Shown: one piece after another, positions 24,891 through 34,390 of the stretch | Layout of the letters: the number at the start of each line of letters is the position of its first letter | How positions within the stretch are numbered: the first letter of the stretch is position 1 | Source of the DNA: Arthrobacter castelli DSM 16402 | GTDB taxonomy: Bacteria > Actinomycetota > Actinomycetes > Actinomycetales > Micrococcaceae | Direction: 5' to 3' | Assembly: GCF_000430705.1 (NCBI RefSeq) | Contig: NZ_KE387201.1 | Span: 3,922-67,921 of the forward strand | Length of the DNA stretch: 64,000 nucleotides | The notes under the pieces: generated by a model | Database searches by the model: none | Told to the model about the DNA's origin: nothing | What the model saw: only the letters and a program-made list of their open reading frames with translations | Made by a program: the position numbers and the translations under genes

Positions 24891-25976
24891 ATGCGTATTG
24901 GTGTTCCACGCGAGGTCAAGAACAATGAGTTCCGGGTGGCCATCACCCCGGCCGGCGTCAAGGATCTGGTCACCGAAGGCCACGAGGTGTATGTCGAAAC
25001 CGATGCCGGGGCCGGCTCGTCCATCAGTAATGAGGACTATGAGGGCGCCGGGGCGACCATTCTGCCGACTGCCGACGAAACATGGGAGCGGGCCGGGATC
25101 GTGTTGAAGGTCAAGGAACCGGTCGCCGAGGAATTCCACCGGTTCCGCGAGGACCTGACGTTGTTCACCTACCTGCATTTGGCCGCCAACCGGGACCTGA
25201 CCGAGGAATTGTGCAAGCGCAATGTCACCTCGATCGCCTACGAAACCGTACAACTGCCGAATGGTTCGCTGCCCCTGCTGGCTCCGATGAGTGAAGTCGC
25301 CGGACGGCTGGCACCGTTGGCCGGCGCTTCAACGCTGCTCAAGCCCAATGGCGGCCGCGGTGTACTGATGGGCGGTGTCCCCGGCACCCACGCGGCCGAC
25401 GTCGTCGTCATTGGCGGCGGGGTGGCAGGTGCCAACGCCATCGCCATGGCGGTGGGTATGCACGCCAACGTCACGGTGCTGGACACCAACCTGAACCGGC
25501 TGCGGGAGATTGACGAGCTCTACGCCGGCAGGGTGCGCACCGTGGCCAGCAATGTGCTCGAGGTGGAGCAGGCCGTCACCAATGCGGACCTGGTCATCGG
25601 CGCGGTGCTGGTACCCGGCGCGAAGGCGCCGACTCTGGTGTCCAACGATCTGGTCTCGAAAATGCGTCCCGGCGCGGTGCTGGTCGATATTTCCGTCGAC
25701 CAGGGCGGCTGCTTCGAGGATTCACGCCCGACCACCCATGCCGACCCGACGTTCCTGGTCCATGACGCGGTGTTCTACTGTGTCTCCAACATGCCGGGTG
25801 CCGTGCCGCGCACCTCCACGTTCGCGCTGACCAACGCCACCCTGCCCTACATTAAGGCGGTGGCTGCGGCCGGTTTCGACGCCGCGGTCGAGCGGCTGCC
25901 CCAGCTCTCGTCCGGTTTGAACACCCGGGACGGCAAGGTCACCTACGAACCGGTGCGCACCGCCCACGGCCTGTAG
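24891..25976 (+). CDS. ald: Alanine dehydrogenase
   Basis: A 361-aa NAD-dependent enzyme converting L-alanine and pyruvate/ammonia, and often glyoxylate to glycine in actinobacteria. MRIGVPREVKNNEFRVAITP carries the conserved substrate-binding Arg15, VLKVKEP has the substrate Lys, FTYLHLAAN contains the catalytic His96 region, VVVIGGGVAGANAIAMAVGM is the Rossmann loop, and SVDQGGCFEDSRPTTH the C-terminal signature. ATG 24891 follows AAAGAG. Its position next to the Lrp gene and a set of monocarboxylate symporters suggests alanine/pyruvate use. Confidence 0.95.
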   Translation: MRIGVPREVKNNEFRVAITPAGVKDLVTEGHEVYVETDAGAGSSISNEDYEGAGATILPTADETWERAGIVLKVKEPVAEEFHRFREDLTLFTYLHLAANRDLTEELCKRNVTSIAYETVQLPNGSLPLLAPMSEVAGRLAPLAGASTLLKPNGGRGVLMGGVPGTHAADVVVIGGGVAGANAIAMAVGMHANVTVLDTNLNRLREIDELYAGRVRTVASNVLEVEQAVTNADLVIGAVLVPGAKAPTLVSNDLVSKMRPGAVLVDISVDQGGCFEDSRPTTHADPTFLVHDAVFYCVSNMPGAVPRTSTFALTNATLPYIKAVAAAGFDAAVERLPQLSSGLNTRDGKVTYEPVRTAHGL

Positions 25977-25998
25977 CAGGGCAGCAAACACGCCGGAC

Positions 25999-26038
25999 GG
26001 CCCTGCCGGTGGCTTCGAGTGAAGCTGCCGACAGGGCC
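25999..26038. terminator. Bidirectional terminator-like hairpin
   Basis: An 18-nt arm GGCCCTGCCGGTGGCTTC (25999-26016) pairs with 26021-26038 across a GAGT loop with three imperfect positions. It sits between the convergent ald and symporter genes. No T-run follows, so it may be a Rho-assisted or bidirectional stop. Confidence 0.5.
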
Positions 26039-26081
26039 GTCATTGCGTCCGGCGCGGTCTTGTCCGGCGCGGTCCGATGCG

Positions 26082-27698
26082 TCAGTGGTCGGTGGCTTTT
26101 TCGGCCCCGACGCCGGTCAGCGAGCGCACCTCCATTTCGGCCTGCTTGACCACGTCCTCCTTGTTGGGATCGGTAATGGTTCCCAGCCAGCCCAGCACGA
26201 ACGCCAGCGGGATGGACACCAGGCCGGGATTGCTCAGCGGGAACCAGGCGAAGTCCACCGCAGAGATCATCGACGTCTCGGTTCCTGAGACCACCGGCGA
26301 GAAGGCGATCAGGATGATCGCCGCGGACAGTCCGCCATACATGGACCACACCGCTCCCCTGGTGGTGAACCGGCGCCAGAACAGCGAGTACAGGATAGTG
26401 GGCAGGTTCGCGCTGGCGGCGACCGCGAAAGCAAGCGCCACCAGGAAGGCCACGTTCTGCCCCTGGGCCCCGATGCCGCCGAGGATGGACAGGATGCCGA
26501 TGACGACGACGGTGCGCCGCGCGACCTTCACCTCGCCATCGGGCGAGACCTTGCCCTTGCGGACCACATTGGCGTAGATGTCATGGGCGAAGGACGCCGC
26601 CGCGGTAATGGTCAGCCCGGCAACCACCGCCAGGATGGTTGCGAAGGCCACCGCTGAAATAAAGCCAAGCAGCAACGGGCCGCCGAGTTCGAAGGCGAGC
26701 AGCGGCGCCGCCGAGTTCACCCCGCCGGGCGCGTTGGCGATCCGCTCCGGGCCGATCATGGCACCGGCGCCGTACCCGAGCACCAGGGTGAAGAGGTAGA
26801 ACAGTCCGATCAGCCAGATGGCCCAGACCACCGAGCGGCGGGCTTCCTTCGCCGTCGGCACCGTGTAGAAGCGCATCAGCACGTGGGGCAGCGCCGCTGT
26901 GCCGAGCACCAAGGCCAACGCCAGCGAGATGAAGTCCAGCTTGGTGGTCGCGTTCTCGCCGTAGGCACCGCCGGGGTTGAGGATCTCCGACGTTCCGGCC
27001 GTCTCGACGGCGTGGGCGAGCAGCTCGGACAGGTTGAAACCATGGATGGCCAGCACCCAGACGGTCATCGCGGCCGCACCGGCGATCAGCAGGCAGGCCT
27101 TGATGATCTGCACCCAGGTGGTGCCTTTCATGCCTCCCACCAGTACGTAGAGGATCATCAGCGCGCCGACGACGGTGATCACCAGCGACTGGCCGATCTC
27201 CTCGGTGATGCCCAGCAGCAGCGAGACCAGCGCACCGGCGCCTGCCATTTGGGCCAGCAGGTAGAAGAAGCACACCGCCAGCGTGGTGATGGCGGCGGCG
27301 ATCCGCAGCGGACGCTGCTTGAGCCGGAAGGAGAGCACATCGGCCATGGTGAACTTGCCGGTGTTGCGCATCATCTCGGCGACCAGCAGCAGTGCCACCA
27401 GCCAAGCCACCAGGAAGCCGATCGAGTACAGGAAGCCGTCATAGCCATTGATGGCAATGGCGCCGCAGATCCCCAGGAACGAGGCTGCCGACAGGTAGTC
27501 GCCGGCGATGGCAGTGCCGTTCTGCGGGCCGGTGAAGGAACGTCCGGCAGCGTAGTAGTCGGCCGCTGTCTTATTGTTCTTGCTGGCCCGCAGCACCACC
27601 ACCAGGGTGATACCCACGAAGACAGCGAAAATGGTGATGTTCACCCACGGGGAGCCGACAGTTTCGGACTGCGCCGTCTGTGTGGCGATATTGATCAT
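26082..27698 (-). CDS. mctC: Cation/acetate symporter (solute:sodium symporter family)
   Basis: A 538-aa polytopic protein of the SSS family, ActP/MctC branch: ADYYAAGRSFTGPQNG after TM1, [12 protein letters not shown] (signature), LVGGMKGTTWVQIIKA and LPHVLMRFYTVPTAKEARRS. About 13 TM segments are visible. It probably takes up acetate, pyruvate or propionate with a cation. It overlaps the upstream DUF485 gene by 4 bases, the same mctB-mctC arrangement known in Corynebacterium. The start is ATG 27698. It is divergent from the LytS kinase gene, which suggests control by that system. Confidence 0.9.
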   Translation of the reverse strand: MINIATQTAQSETVGSPWVNITIFAVFVGITLVVVLRASKNNKTAADYYAAGRSFTGPQNGTAIAGDYLSAASFLGICGAIAINGYDGFLYSIGFLVAWLVALLLVAEMMRNTGKFTMADVLSFRLKQRPLRIAAAITTLAVCFFYLLAQMAGAGALVSLLLGITEEIGQSLVITVVGALMILYVLVGGMKGTTWVQIIKACLLIAGAAAMTVWVLAIHGFNLSELLAHAVETAGTSEILNPGGAYGENATTKLDFISLALALVLGTAALPHVLMRFYTVPTAKEARRSVVWAIWLIGLFYLFTLVLGYGAGAMIGPERIANAPGGVNSAAPLLAFELGGPLLLGFISAVAFATILAVVAGLTITAAASFAHDIYANVVRKGKVSPDGEVKVARRTVVVIGILSILGGIGAQGQNVAFLVALAFAVAASANLPTILYSLFWRRFTTRGAVWSMYGGLSAAIILIAFSPVVSGTETSMISAVDFAWFPLSNPGLVSIPLAFVLGWLGTITDPNKEDVVKQAEMEVRSLTGVGAEKATDH

Positions 27699-28054
27699 TT
27701 GTTTTCCTCCGTGATCTGCTCCAGGTCGCGGCGAATGTCGGCTGCCACCGGATCAAGGCGCTTGTTGGCGTAGCTGACATACCACATGGTGATCCCGAAG
27801 GTGGTAGCGATCTGCAGCAGCCCAAGGATCAGCCCGATGTTGATGTTGCCAATCACCGGGGTCGACATGAAGTCGTGGGCGTAGTCGGCGAGCAGCACAT
27901 ACAGGAAGTACCAGAGCAGGAACGCAACCGCCATCGGAATCACAAAACTCCGGTGCCGCTTGCGCAAGGTCTGGAACTGTTCGCTGCGTTGTACTTCACG
28001 AAAGTCGACCGCGGCTTCCATCTCTTCTTCTGTGGGCGGGGTGTCTTGCCCCAT
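27695..28054 (-). CDS. DUF485 membrane protein, symporter partner
   Basis: A 119-aa small membrane protein with two TM segments (FVIPMAVAFLLWYFLYVLL and IGLILGLLQIATTFGITMWY) and a conserved QRSEQFQTLRKRHRSF before the first. It is the DUF485 subunit found with SSS acetate symporters (yjcH/mctB type). ATG 28054 is fixed by GGAGGAACCC; the open frame to 28102 lacks support. It overlaps the symporter gene by 4 bases, so equimolar synthesis is likely. Confidence 0.9.
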   Translation of the reverse strand: MGQDTPPTEEEMEAAVDFREVQRSEQFQTLRKRHRSFVIPMAVAFLLWYFLYVLLADYAHDFMSTPVIGNINIGLILGLLQIATTFGITMWYVSYANKRLDPVAADIRRDLEQITEENK

Positions 28055-28264
28055 GGGTTCCTCCTTCGAAGGTGGGCACGTGCGCCACGGGGAACGCGGC
28101 ATCTGCCGCCGTGGACGCTGCTGTGACTGCCATCACTCTCCTTGATCGAATACCCGGGTGCCACCACCTGCGTCGACTGCATCGGTGGACGGACGGACCA
28201 TTGCGCCGAACGGTCGGCTGACACGATGAACGGCAGCCGCAGGCGCGGCACCCGGCCGTGCCGT

Positions 28265-28270
28265 TATGGT
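28265..28270 (+). promoter_or_regulatory. -10 box TATGGT, leaderless
   Basis: TATGGT with a 7-nt spacer to ATG 28278 of the lytS-like gene. This favours 28278 over the in-frame ATG 28266, which lies inside the box. Confidence 0.5.
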
Positions 28271-28277
28271 GGCTGTC

Positions 28278-29477
28278 ATGCCCATATCCGCGCTCGAGCT
28301 GGTGGCCATCGCCGTCATCGTTCTGGCCGCCGCGTTGCTGGTGGCCGTCGTCGGCTTCCGGTTATCCCGTTCCAGGGACCTGGGCAGCGACGCGGACCGG
28401 GCCACCTACGCCACGTTGCACACCGCGGCGCTGGCCTCGAAGTACCTGCGCCGCGGCCTGGATCCGGAAGGGGCGCAAAAGGCCAGCAGGCACCTGCGGT
28501 CGCTGCTCGAATGCGGCGCGCTCACCTTGACCGACGAATCGACGCAATTGGCCTGGGACGGGCCCGGCGACGCCGATCAGGCATTCGTCATGCGCCCGGC
28601 CAACAAGGTGCTGGCCAGCGGCCGCACCCAGGTCTTCCGTTGCCGGGATCTTGGCACCGGGGACGGCGACCCTTCCCTGCCCGCGCTGCGCGAGGCGGTA
28701 TTCGCGCCGGTGTGCGTGGGAGCCCGCGTGGTGGGAACGGTTGGCGTGTTTGCCCCGCATGTGAGGGCGGGACTGGTCCGTGCCACCAACGAAGTGGCCG
28801 CCTGGGTGTCGACCCAGGTCGAGTTGGCAGACCTGGACTCGTCGAAGAACCAGTTGATGGAGGCCGAGGTCCGTGCGCTGCGGGCCCAGATCAGCCCGCA
28901 CTTCATTTACAATTCGCTGAACGCCATCGCGTCCTTCATCCACACGGATCCGGCCAGAGCGCGTGAACTGGTGGTCGAGTTCGCCGATTTCACCCGGTAT
29001 TCCTTCCGCCGGCACGGTGATTTCACCACCCTGTCCGAGGAGCTCCAAGCCATCGACCGGTATCTGCTGCTCGAACGAGCCCGGTTTGGCGAGCGCTTGC
29101 AGGTCAGCCTGCAGATCGGTCCGGAAGTGCTCGGCACGGTGGTCCCCTACCTGTCCCTGCAACCGCTGGTGGAGAACGCCGTCAGGCACGGTCTGCAGCA
29201 AAAGGACGGCACCGGGCATATCGAGATCAAGGCCCAGGATGCCGGCCCGTACGCGCAGGTGACCATCGAGGACGACGGCGTGGGGATCGATCCGGCGCAT
29301 CTGCGGTCGGTGCTGGGCGGCCACGCGACCGGCGATAATGTGGGGCTGCGGAATGTCGACGCCCGGCTGCGGCAGGTGTACGGAGACGACAACGGCCTGG
29401 TGATCGACACCGCGCCCGGAGCCGGAACTCTCATCACCCTGAGGGTGCCGAAATTCCAACCGGAGAACCAGCCGTGA
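28278..29477 (+). CDS. LytS-family sensor histidine kinase
   Basis: A 399-aa histidine kinase: one TM segment at residues 6-28, a GAF-like sensory region (about 40-185), the LytS/YehU His-kinase motif QISPHFIYNSLNAIASFI with phospho-acceptor His208, and a HATPase domain with N-box VENAVRHGL and G-box DDGVGID. Unlike LytS/BtsS it has no multi-TM 5TM-5TMR sensor, so it should sense a cytoplasmic or membrane-proximal cue. The mRNA looks leaderless. It forms a pair with the LytTR regulator 19 bases downstream. Confidence 0.9.
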   Translation: MPISALELVAIAVIVLAAALLVAVVGFRLSRSRDLGSDADRATYATLHTAALASKYLRRGLDPEGAQKASRHLRSLLECGALTLTDESTQLAWDGPGDADQAFVMRPANKVLASGRTQVFRCRDLGTGDGDPSLPALREAVFAPVCVGARVVGTVGVFAPHVRAGLVRATNEVAAWVSTQVELADLDSSKNQLMEAEVRALRAQISPHFIYNSLNAIASFIHTDPARARELVVEFADFTRYSFRRHGDFTTLSEELQAIDRYLLLERARFGERLQVSLQIGPEVLGTVVPYLSLQPLVENAVRHGLQQKDGTGHIEIKAQDAGPYAQVTIEDDGVGIDPAHLRSVLGGHATGDNVGLRNVDARLRQVYGDDNGLVIDTAPGAGTLITLRVPKFQPENQP

Positions 29478-29496
29478 GAGAAGTAAGATATAAGCC

Positions 29497-30222
29497 ATGC
29501 TGAACGTCGTTGTCGCGGACGATGAAGTCCCCGCCGTGGAGGAACTTGCCTACCTGCTCTGTCAGGACGAGCGGATCGGCACTATCCACCGCGCCACCAG
29601 CGGAGCCGAAGCGCTGCGCGCCCTGGAGGAAAACGACGTCGACGCACTGTTCCTCGATATCCATATGCCCACCTTGTCGGGGCTCGACATTGCCCGGGTG
29701 ATATCGCGCTTCACCCATCCGCCCGCCGTCGTCTTCGTCACCGCTGACGAAGACCTGGCGCTGGAAGCGTTCGACCTGGCCGCAGTCGATTACCTGCTCA
29801 AGCCGTTGCGTCCGGCACGGCTGACCGAGACCGTGCGCCGGGTGACGCAGCTGAGCGAGGACGACGACGAAGCGGGCCGCAACTCGATGATCACCGTCGA
29901 CCAGGGCGGAACGAGCCGGATGATCCGGCTCGACGACGTGCGCTACGTGCAGGCCCAGGGGGACTACGCACGGCTGCACACCGCCGACGCGAGCTATCTG
30001 GTCCGGGTTCCGTTGACCGACCTGCAGCAGCAGTGGGCAGAGCTGGACTTCGTCCGCATCCACCGTTCCTACCTGGTGTCGATGAACTACGTGACCGCGG
30101 TGAAGCTCACCGCGCCCCAGGGCAGCGTCACGGTCGACGGCACCCAGCTGCCCGTCAGCCGACGCCACCTGCCACAGCTGCGCGCCATGCTCGAAACCAC
30201 CCGGGTCAGGCCGCACACGTGA
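29497..30222 (+). CDS. LytTR-family response regulator
   Basis: A 241-aa response regulator: REC domain (VVVADDEVPAVEELAYLL; phospho-acceptor Asp54 in LFLDIHMPTLSG; Lys in DYLLKPLRP) and a C-terminal LytTR DNA-binding domain (VRYVQAQGDYARLHTAD ... FVRIHRSYLVSMNYV). LytTR proteins bind paired 9-10 bp direct repeats. YpdB/BtsR of E. coli and LytT of Bacillus, of this family, respond to pyruvate and induce a transporter, which fits the symporter genes on both sides. GTGA overlap with the next gene. Confidence 0.92.
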   Translation: MLNVVVADDEVPAVEELAYLLCQDERIGTIHRATSGAEALRALEENDVDALFLDIHMPTLSGLDIARVISRFTHPPAVVFVTADEDLALEAFDLAAVDYLLKPLRPARLTETVRRVTQLSEDDDEAGRNSMITVDQGGTSRMIRLDDVRYVQAQGDYARLHTADASYLVRVPLTDLQQQWAELDFVRIHRSYLVSMNYVTAVKLTAPQGSVTVDGTQLPVSRRHLPQLRAMLETTRVRPHT

Positions 30223-30599
30223 GCGATGCCGACAAGCCGGCCCGGGTGCGCGTCACCGCCCCTCGGTCCAAGGCAACAGTTGCCCCGGCCCGGTTCCCGG
30301 TGGCCCGGGAAGTCGCCGAGCACAGCGCCGTCGGCGACGTTTTCGTCCGTTCGCTGATGCGGGCGCAGTTGCGCCTGGCCCTGGTGGTCGCCGGCGGATT
30401 CGTGCTGGTGCTGCTGTCCGTGCCGCTGCTGCTGGCGGTCTTCCCCGTGCTGGCGGACCTGTCGGTGCTGACCATCCCGGTGTCCTGGCTGATTCTTGGC
30501 GCATTGATCTACCCGTTCATGTGCCTGTGCGCGTGGTTGTTCATCCGCAACGCCGGCCGGAACGAGTCGCGGTACCGGGACCTGGTGGACGGACGGTAG
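30219..30599 (+). CDS. Small membrane protein, DUF485-like symporter partner
   Basis: A 126-aa protein: a polar N-terminus of about 45 residues, VRSLMRAQLRLALVVAGGFV (basic entry to TM1), a second TM (IPVSWLILGALIYPFMCL) and a basic tail RNAGRNESRYRDLV. The layout resembles DUF485 proteins, although sequence identity to the 27695 gene is low by eye. GTG 30219 overlaps the LytTR stop; the symporter starts 2 bases after it, giving one lytS-lytR-small subunit-symporter operon. The open frame back to 30033 is a shadow of the response regulator. Confidence 0.85.
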   Translation: MSDADKPARVRVTAPRSKATVAPARFPVAREVAEHSAVGDVFVRSLMRAQLRLALVVAGGFVLVLLSVPLLLAVFPVLADLSVLTIPVSWLILGALIYPFMCLCAWLFIRNAGRNESRYRDLVDGR

Positions 30600-30601
30600 C
30601 A

Positions 30602-32128
30602 ATGAACCCATGGGTGGGATTTGCCGCCGTCGCCGCGGTCTCGGTGATGACAGTGGTGATCAGTGTCTTCGGGCTGCGCATCTCACGGACCACCGGCGAC
30701 TTCTACGTCGCGTCCCGGACGGTGCGGCCGTGGTGGAATGCCTCGGCCATCGGCGGGGAGTACCTGTCGGCGGCCAGCTTCCTCGGGGTGGCAGGGCTGG
30801 TGCTGGTGTCCGGGGTGGACGGGCTCTGGTTTCCCATCGGCTATACCGCCGGATACCTGATGCTGCTGCTCTTTGTCGCCGCCCCGATGCGCCGGTCCGG
30901 CGCCTACACGGTCCCCGACTTTGCCGAAGCCAGGCTCGCCTCCCGCCCCGCGCGTGGTGCCACAAGCGTGCTGGTGATAGTTGTCAGCTGGCTCTACATT
31001 GTGCCGCAACTGCATGGAGCCTCGTTGACCCTGCGGATCGCCACCGGCCTGCCGTCCTGGGTGGGCGCCGCCGTCGTCACGCTCGTCGTCTGCATCTCCG
31101 TGGTGGCCGGCGGGATGCGGTCAATTACATTCGCCCAGGCCTTCCAGTTCTGGCTGAAGCTGACCGCCATCGCCGTGCCGGTCGTCTTCGCGCTGCTGGT
31201 CCTGGGCAATACGGGCCAGCCGATCACCGCCGGCGGCAGTGTCTTCGAGCAGGCCATGAATACTGCCGAAGACCCGTCCACCTACCGCAATGTGTCGCTG
31301 ACCTTCTCGCTGCTGCTGGGCACCCTCGGGCTGCCGCATGTGCTGGTCCGCTTCTACACCAACCCCGACGGCGGCTCGGCCCGCCGGACCACCTTGATCG
31401 TGCTGGCACTGCTGGGCCTGTTCTACCTCTTCCCCACCATCTATGGCGTATTGGGCCGGCTCTATGTGCCCCAATTGGCTGCCTCCGGCGCCTCGGATGC
31501 GACAGTGCTGCTGCTGCCGGGTGCCCTGGTGGACGGGGCAGCCGGAACGCTGCTGTCCGCGTTGGTCATCGCCGGCGCCTTCGCCGCCTTCCTGTCGACG
31601 ACGTCGGGCTTGCTGGTCTCTTCGGCCGGTGTGATCAGCCAGGATGTGTTCGACGGCGGTGTGCTGGGCTTCCGCACCGGCGCCCTGGTCTCGGCCGTCA
31701 TCCCGTTTGCGCTGGCGCTGATGACCGAGTCGCTGGGCCTGGCCGGCAGCGTGGGCCTGGTCTTTGCCTTCACCGCGTCCACGATCGCGCCGCTGCTGTT
31801 GCTGGGCATTTGGTGGCGGGGCTTGACGGACGCCGGCGCTGTGGCGGGCATGGCCGCCGGCGGAACGCTGTGCGGCGCCGCTGTGCTCTCCGCTGCGGTG
31901 CTGGACCTGCCGGCCGGGCCGGCAGCTGAACTGTTGGCCCAGCCGGCGGCGTGGACTGTTCCAGTGGCGTTCTCGGTGATGATTATCGTGTCCCGGCTGA
32001 CACCGCGGCGCAAACCGGCCGCGGTCTCAGCGATACTCGTCCGGCTTCACATGCCGGAGCGTTCCGGGCGCTCCGGGCGCTCCGGGCGCTCCGACCGCTC
32101 GACCTCGTCCAGGCGGAACGGCGGGTAG
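30602..32128 (+). CDS. Cation/acetate-type symporter (SSS family), second copy
   Basis: A 508-aa SSS transporter: [36 protein letters not shown] (signature), [19 protein letters not shown] and [18 protein letters not shown]. It is a distant paralog of the gene at 26082. ATG 30602 is 2 bases after the small partner gene. The C-terminus carries an unusual [19 protein letters not shown] tail, encoded by a 9-bp repeat that lies antisense to the 3' end of the DUF4389 remnant, so the tail may be a recent extension. Confidence 0.9.
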   Translation: MNPWVGFAAVAAVSVMTVVISVFGLRISRTTGDFYVASRTVRPWWNASAIGGEYLSAASFLGVAGLVLVSGVDGLWFPIGYTAGYLMLLLFVAAPMRRSGAYTVPDFAEARLASRPARGATSVLVIVVSWLYIVPQLHGASLTLRIATGLPSWVGAAVVTLVVCISVVAGGMRSITFAQAFQFWLKLTAIAVPVVFALLVLGNTGQPITAGGSVFEQAMNTAEDPSTYRNVSLTFSLLLGTLGLPHVLVRFYTNPDGGSARRTTLIVLALLGLFYLFPTIYGVLGRLYVPQLAASGASDATVLLLPGALVDGAAGTLLSALVIAGAFAAFLSTTSGLLVSSAGVISQDVFDGGVLGFRTGALVSAVIPFALALMTESLGLAGSVGLVFAFTASTIAPLLLLGIWWRGLTDAGAVAGMAAGGTLCGAAVLSAAVLDLPAGPAAELLAQPAAWTVPVAFSVMIIVSRLTPRRKPAAVSAILVRLHMPERSGRSGRSGRSDRSTSSRRNGG

Positions 32129-32581
32129 CTGTCGGTCATCAAGGCCGCATAGGCCACGACGCGCAGCACCCAGCGGTTCATCCCGATCACCAGGTCGAAC
32201 AAACTCCCGCCCCAGTGCAGCTAGCGGCCGGTGAAGAGCAACGCCACCGCCGCGAACAGCACGCTCACTGCGATGAGTCCCCACCACCCCGTCGACATGC
32301 AGGCTGAACGGTGGGTAGCGATCGGTTCCCAAGGCCCCGTATCCGTAGTAGGAGACCCGCCAGGTCCAGCGCAACACGCCTTGGTTGAATTCGAACAATG
32401 GCCGGGGGTAGCGGCCAGTGCAGAGGATGGCGACGAACGCGGCAACTGTGACCGCGGCGAACGCCACCCACAGGAACACCAGGACTATGTAGTGCGGGAT
32501 CAACAGCAGCCACTTCACCAGCGGCAGCCAGCGGCGCAGCTCAGGGTCGAAATCAGCACGGACAACCAGCGGATACGTCAT
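32047..32581 (-). pseudogene. DUF4389 membrane protein, broken
   Basis: From ATG 32581 the frame reads a DUF4389 N-half (LVVRADFDPELRRWLPLVK, TGRYPRPLFEFNQGVLRW, TDRYPPFSLHVD). Near 32300 it must shift frame to keep homology (LIAVSVLFAAVALLFTGR), then meets a TAG at about 32221 where Tyr is expected, and continues [30 protein letters not shown] and a PER repeat to TGA 32047. About 45 residues of the central region are also missing. The gene is a pseudogene by three independent lesions; its 3' end overlaps the symporter gene tail to tail. Confidence 0.75.
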
Positions 32582-32626
32582 GATGCGCTCCCTGCGCCGT
32601 TGATGATGCTGCTGGTTTGGCGTGGC

Positions 32627-33598
32627 TCAGACATGGATTGCCACCTTCCCCCGGGCCTTTCCGTCCGCCAGGTAGCCGATCGCCTGGGGCACCTCGGCCA
32701 GGGAGTACACCCGGTCAATGGCGGGCATCATCTTTCCCTCGCTCATGAGGGAGGCAAGTCCGGCCATGTCCGTGTGGTTCTCCCGCGGGACGCGGATCCT
32801 CAGTTTCTGGCTCACGAACGGAGACATCAGCGGTGCCACCAGCGATCTGCCGGTCGTCCCGAACCAGCGGCCGCCGCCCTCTCCCCCGACGAGGACAAGC
32901 GTCCCGGCCCGGGTGAGGGCCCGCCGCAGCCAGCCCAACGGCGAGCTTCCACCGATATCGACCACGACGTCGTACTGCCGTCTCCCGTCGGCGAAGTCCT
33001 GCTGACAATAGTCGATCACGCGGTCGGCGCCGAGGGACCGCACGAAATCCAGCTTCGGCGTGCTGCACACACCTGTGACGTCGGCCCCATACGCCTTGGC
33101 GATCTGCACCGCGTAGCTGCCCACTCCACCGGAGGCGCCGACGACCAGCACGGTCTGCCCCGCCGTCACATGCGCGCAGTCCCGCAGACTATGCAGGGCG
33201 GTCAGCCCGGAGATCGGAACCACTGCCATTTGCTCGAATGACATGGCGTCCGGCTTGTGCGCAAGCTTATCCTCGCGGGCAGGCGCGTATTCCGCGCAGG
33301 TCCCCGTGCCGATGCCGAATACCGCGTCGCCGGGCCGGAACCGCGTCACCTTGCCGCCCACTTCGGCCACGACTCCCGCCAGGTCGCCTCCCGGTACGGG
33401 GTTCCTGGGGGCACGCACCCCGAAGCCCGCGAAGCGCAGCAGGTAGGGCAAGCCGGTCATCAAATGCCATACCGAGGGGTCGACGCCGGCAGCATGCACC
33501 CGGACCAATACTTGACCGGCGGCCGGCACCGGCGCCTCAATCTGGCGCTCCTTGAGGACTTCGGCCGTGCCGTATACGTCCTGCACGATGGCTTTCAT
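32627..33598 (-). CDS. NAD(P)-dependent quinone-oxidoreductase-like MDR protein
   Basis: A 323-aa zinc-free medium-chain dehydrogenase/reductase: GroES-like N-domain (VLVRVHAAGVDPSVWHLMTG ... PVPGGDLAGVVAEVG) and NADPH-binding Rossmann domain VLVVGASGGVGSYAVQIAKA. The DFVRSLGADRVIDY segment is typical of the QOR/zeta-crystallin group. No catalytic zinc Cys/His set is seen. ATG 33598 follows GGAGAG; the open frame to 33898 is a shadow of the upstream gene. It is probably the third gene of a unit starting at 35092. Confidence 0.9.
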   Translation of the reverse strand: MKAIVQDVYGTAEVLKERQIEAPVPAAGQVLVRVHAAGVDPSVWHLMTGLPYLLRFAGFGVRAPRNPVPGGDLAGVVAEVGGKVTRFRPGDAVFGIGTGTCAEYAPAREDKLAHKPDAMSFEQMAVVPISGLTALHSLRDCAHVTAGQTVLVVGASGGVGSYAVQIAKAYGADVTGVCSTPKLDFVRSLGADRVIDYCQQDFADGRRQYDVVVDIGGSSPLGWLRRALTRAGTLVLVGGEGGGRWFGTTGRSLVAPLMSPFVSQKLRIRVPRENHTDMAGLASLMSEGKMMPAIDRVYSLAEVPQAIGYLADGKARGKVAIHV

Positions 33599-33647
33599 GG
33601 TTTCTCTCCTGCCGCAGTGAAGATAGTGAAGATTACGCTGCTGCTGT

Positions 33648-34358
33648 TCAGTGGACAACGGACACCTCCGGCGTCTCCGCGGCGGTATCCGCCGCTGGTG
33701 CGGGCCGGCCAATGGGGAATCCCCTGATGACCAGCAACAGTCCCAGGCTGACCTCGAACAGGCCGCCGGGAGCATAGTGGAACATGCCGACGTCGTACCC
33801 CAGCAGTGCGAGCGTCTCTCCCGCCGCGAGGGTGGCGTATCCGACCAGGCCCCAGACGGCCATGAACCCGGGCACCAACCCCGTACGGAGCAGCGCACGG
33901 CAGAACAGCAGGCTGCCCAGGCCGAGCCCGATCATGCCGATATGGAGCGCGTACTGGTTTCCTTGCTGTGCAACATCAGCCAGCGAGGTGAGTACCTCAG
34001 CTTCGGCGCCCGAAGCAGAGCTGTAGGCGTGAGCCAGCGGTATCAGCAGCAGCAGGCACAGCACCCCCACTGCCAGCAGCACTGCCTCGAACATCCGGGT
34101 CGCCAGATAGGCGCAGGCGGTGATCTCATGGCGCTGCCTCAGGACCGGAAACATCAGCACTCCGATGGCGGCGACGATGGCCGAATTGGCCAGCATCAGC
34201 ACCGCCCCGGTGGCGATCAGGGTTGTGCTGCTGCCGGCCTGCTCCAGTTCTGGCGGTCTGCCCGCAGCGCCATCGACCAGCGCACCACCTGCCATGTAGA
34301 CGACGAAGGCAAGCAGGAAGAGTGCTCCCACGATTCGTCCGAGGGTTCTTGTAGACAT
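33648..34358 (-). CDS. DUF4386 membrane protein
   Basis: A 236-aa protein with about six TM segments: IVGALFLLAFVVYMAGGALV at the N-terminus, LIATGAVLMLANSAIVAAIG, VLMFPVLRQ, MFEAVLLAVGVLCLLLLIPL and GMFHYAPGGLFEVSLGLLLV. This pattern and the VPVLRxRHE-type loop are those of DUF4386. ATG 34358 follows AAAGGAAAG. It has a paralog immediately upstream (34391-35092). Function unknown. Confidence 0.85.
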   Translation of the reverse strand: MSTRTLGRIVGALFLLAFVVYMAGGALVDGAAGRPPELEQAGSSTTLIATGAVLMLANSAIVAAIGVLMFPVLRQRHEITACAYLATRMFEAVLLAVGVLCLLLLIPLAHAYSSASGAEAEVLTSLADVAQQGNQYALHIGMIGLGLGSLLFCRALLRTGLVPGFMAVWGLVGYATLAAGETLALLGYDVGMFHYAPGGLFEVSLGLLLVIRGFPIGRPAPAADTAAETPEVSVVH

Positions 34359-34390
34359 TGCTTTCTTTCCTTTTCTTTAGGCGGAGATCT

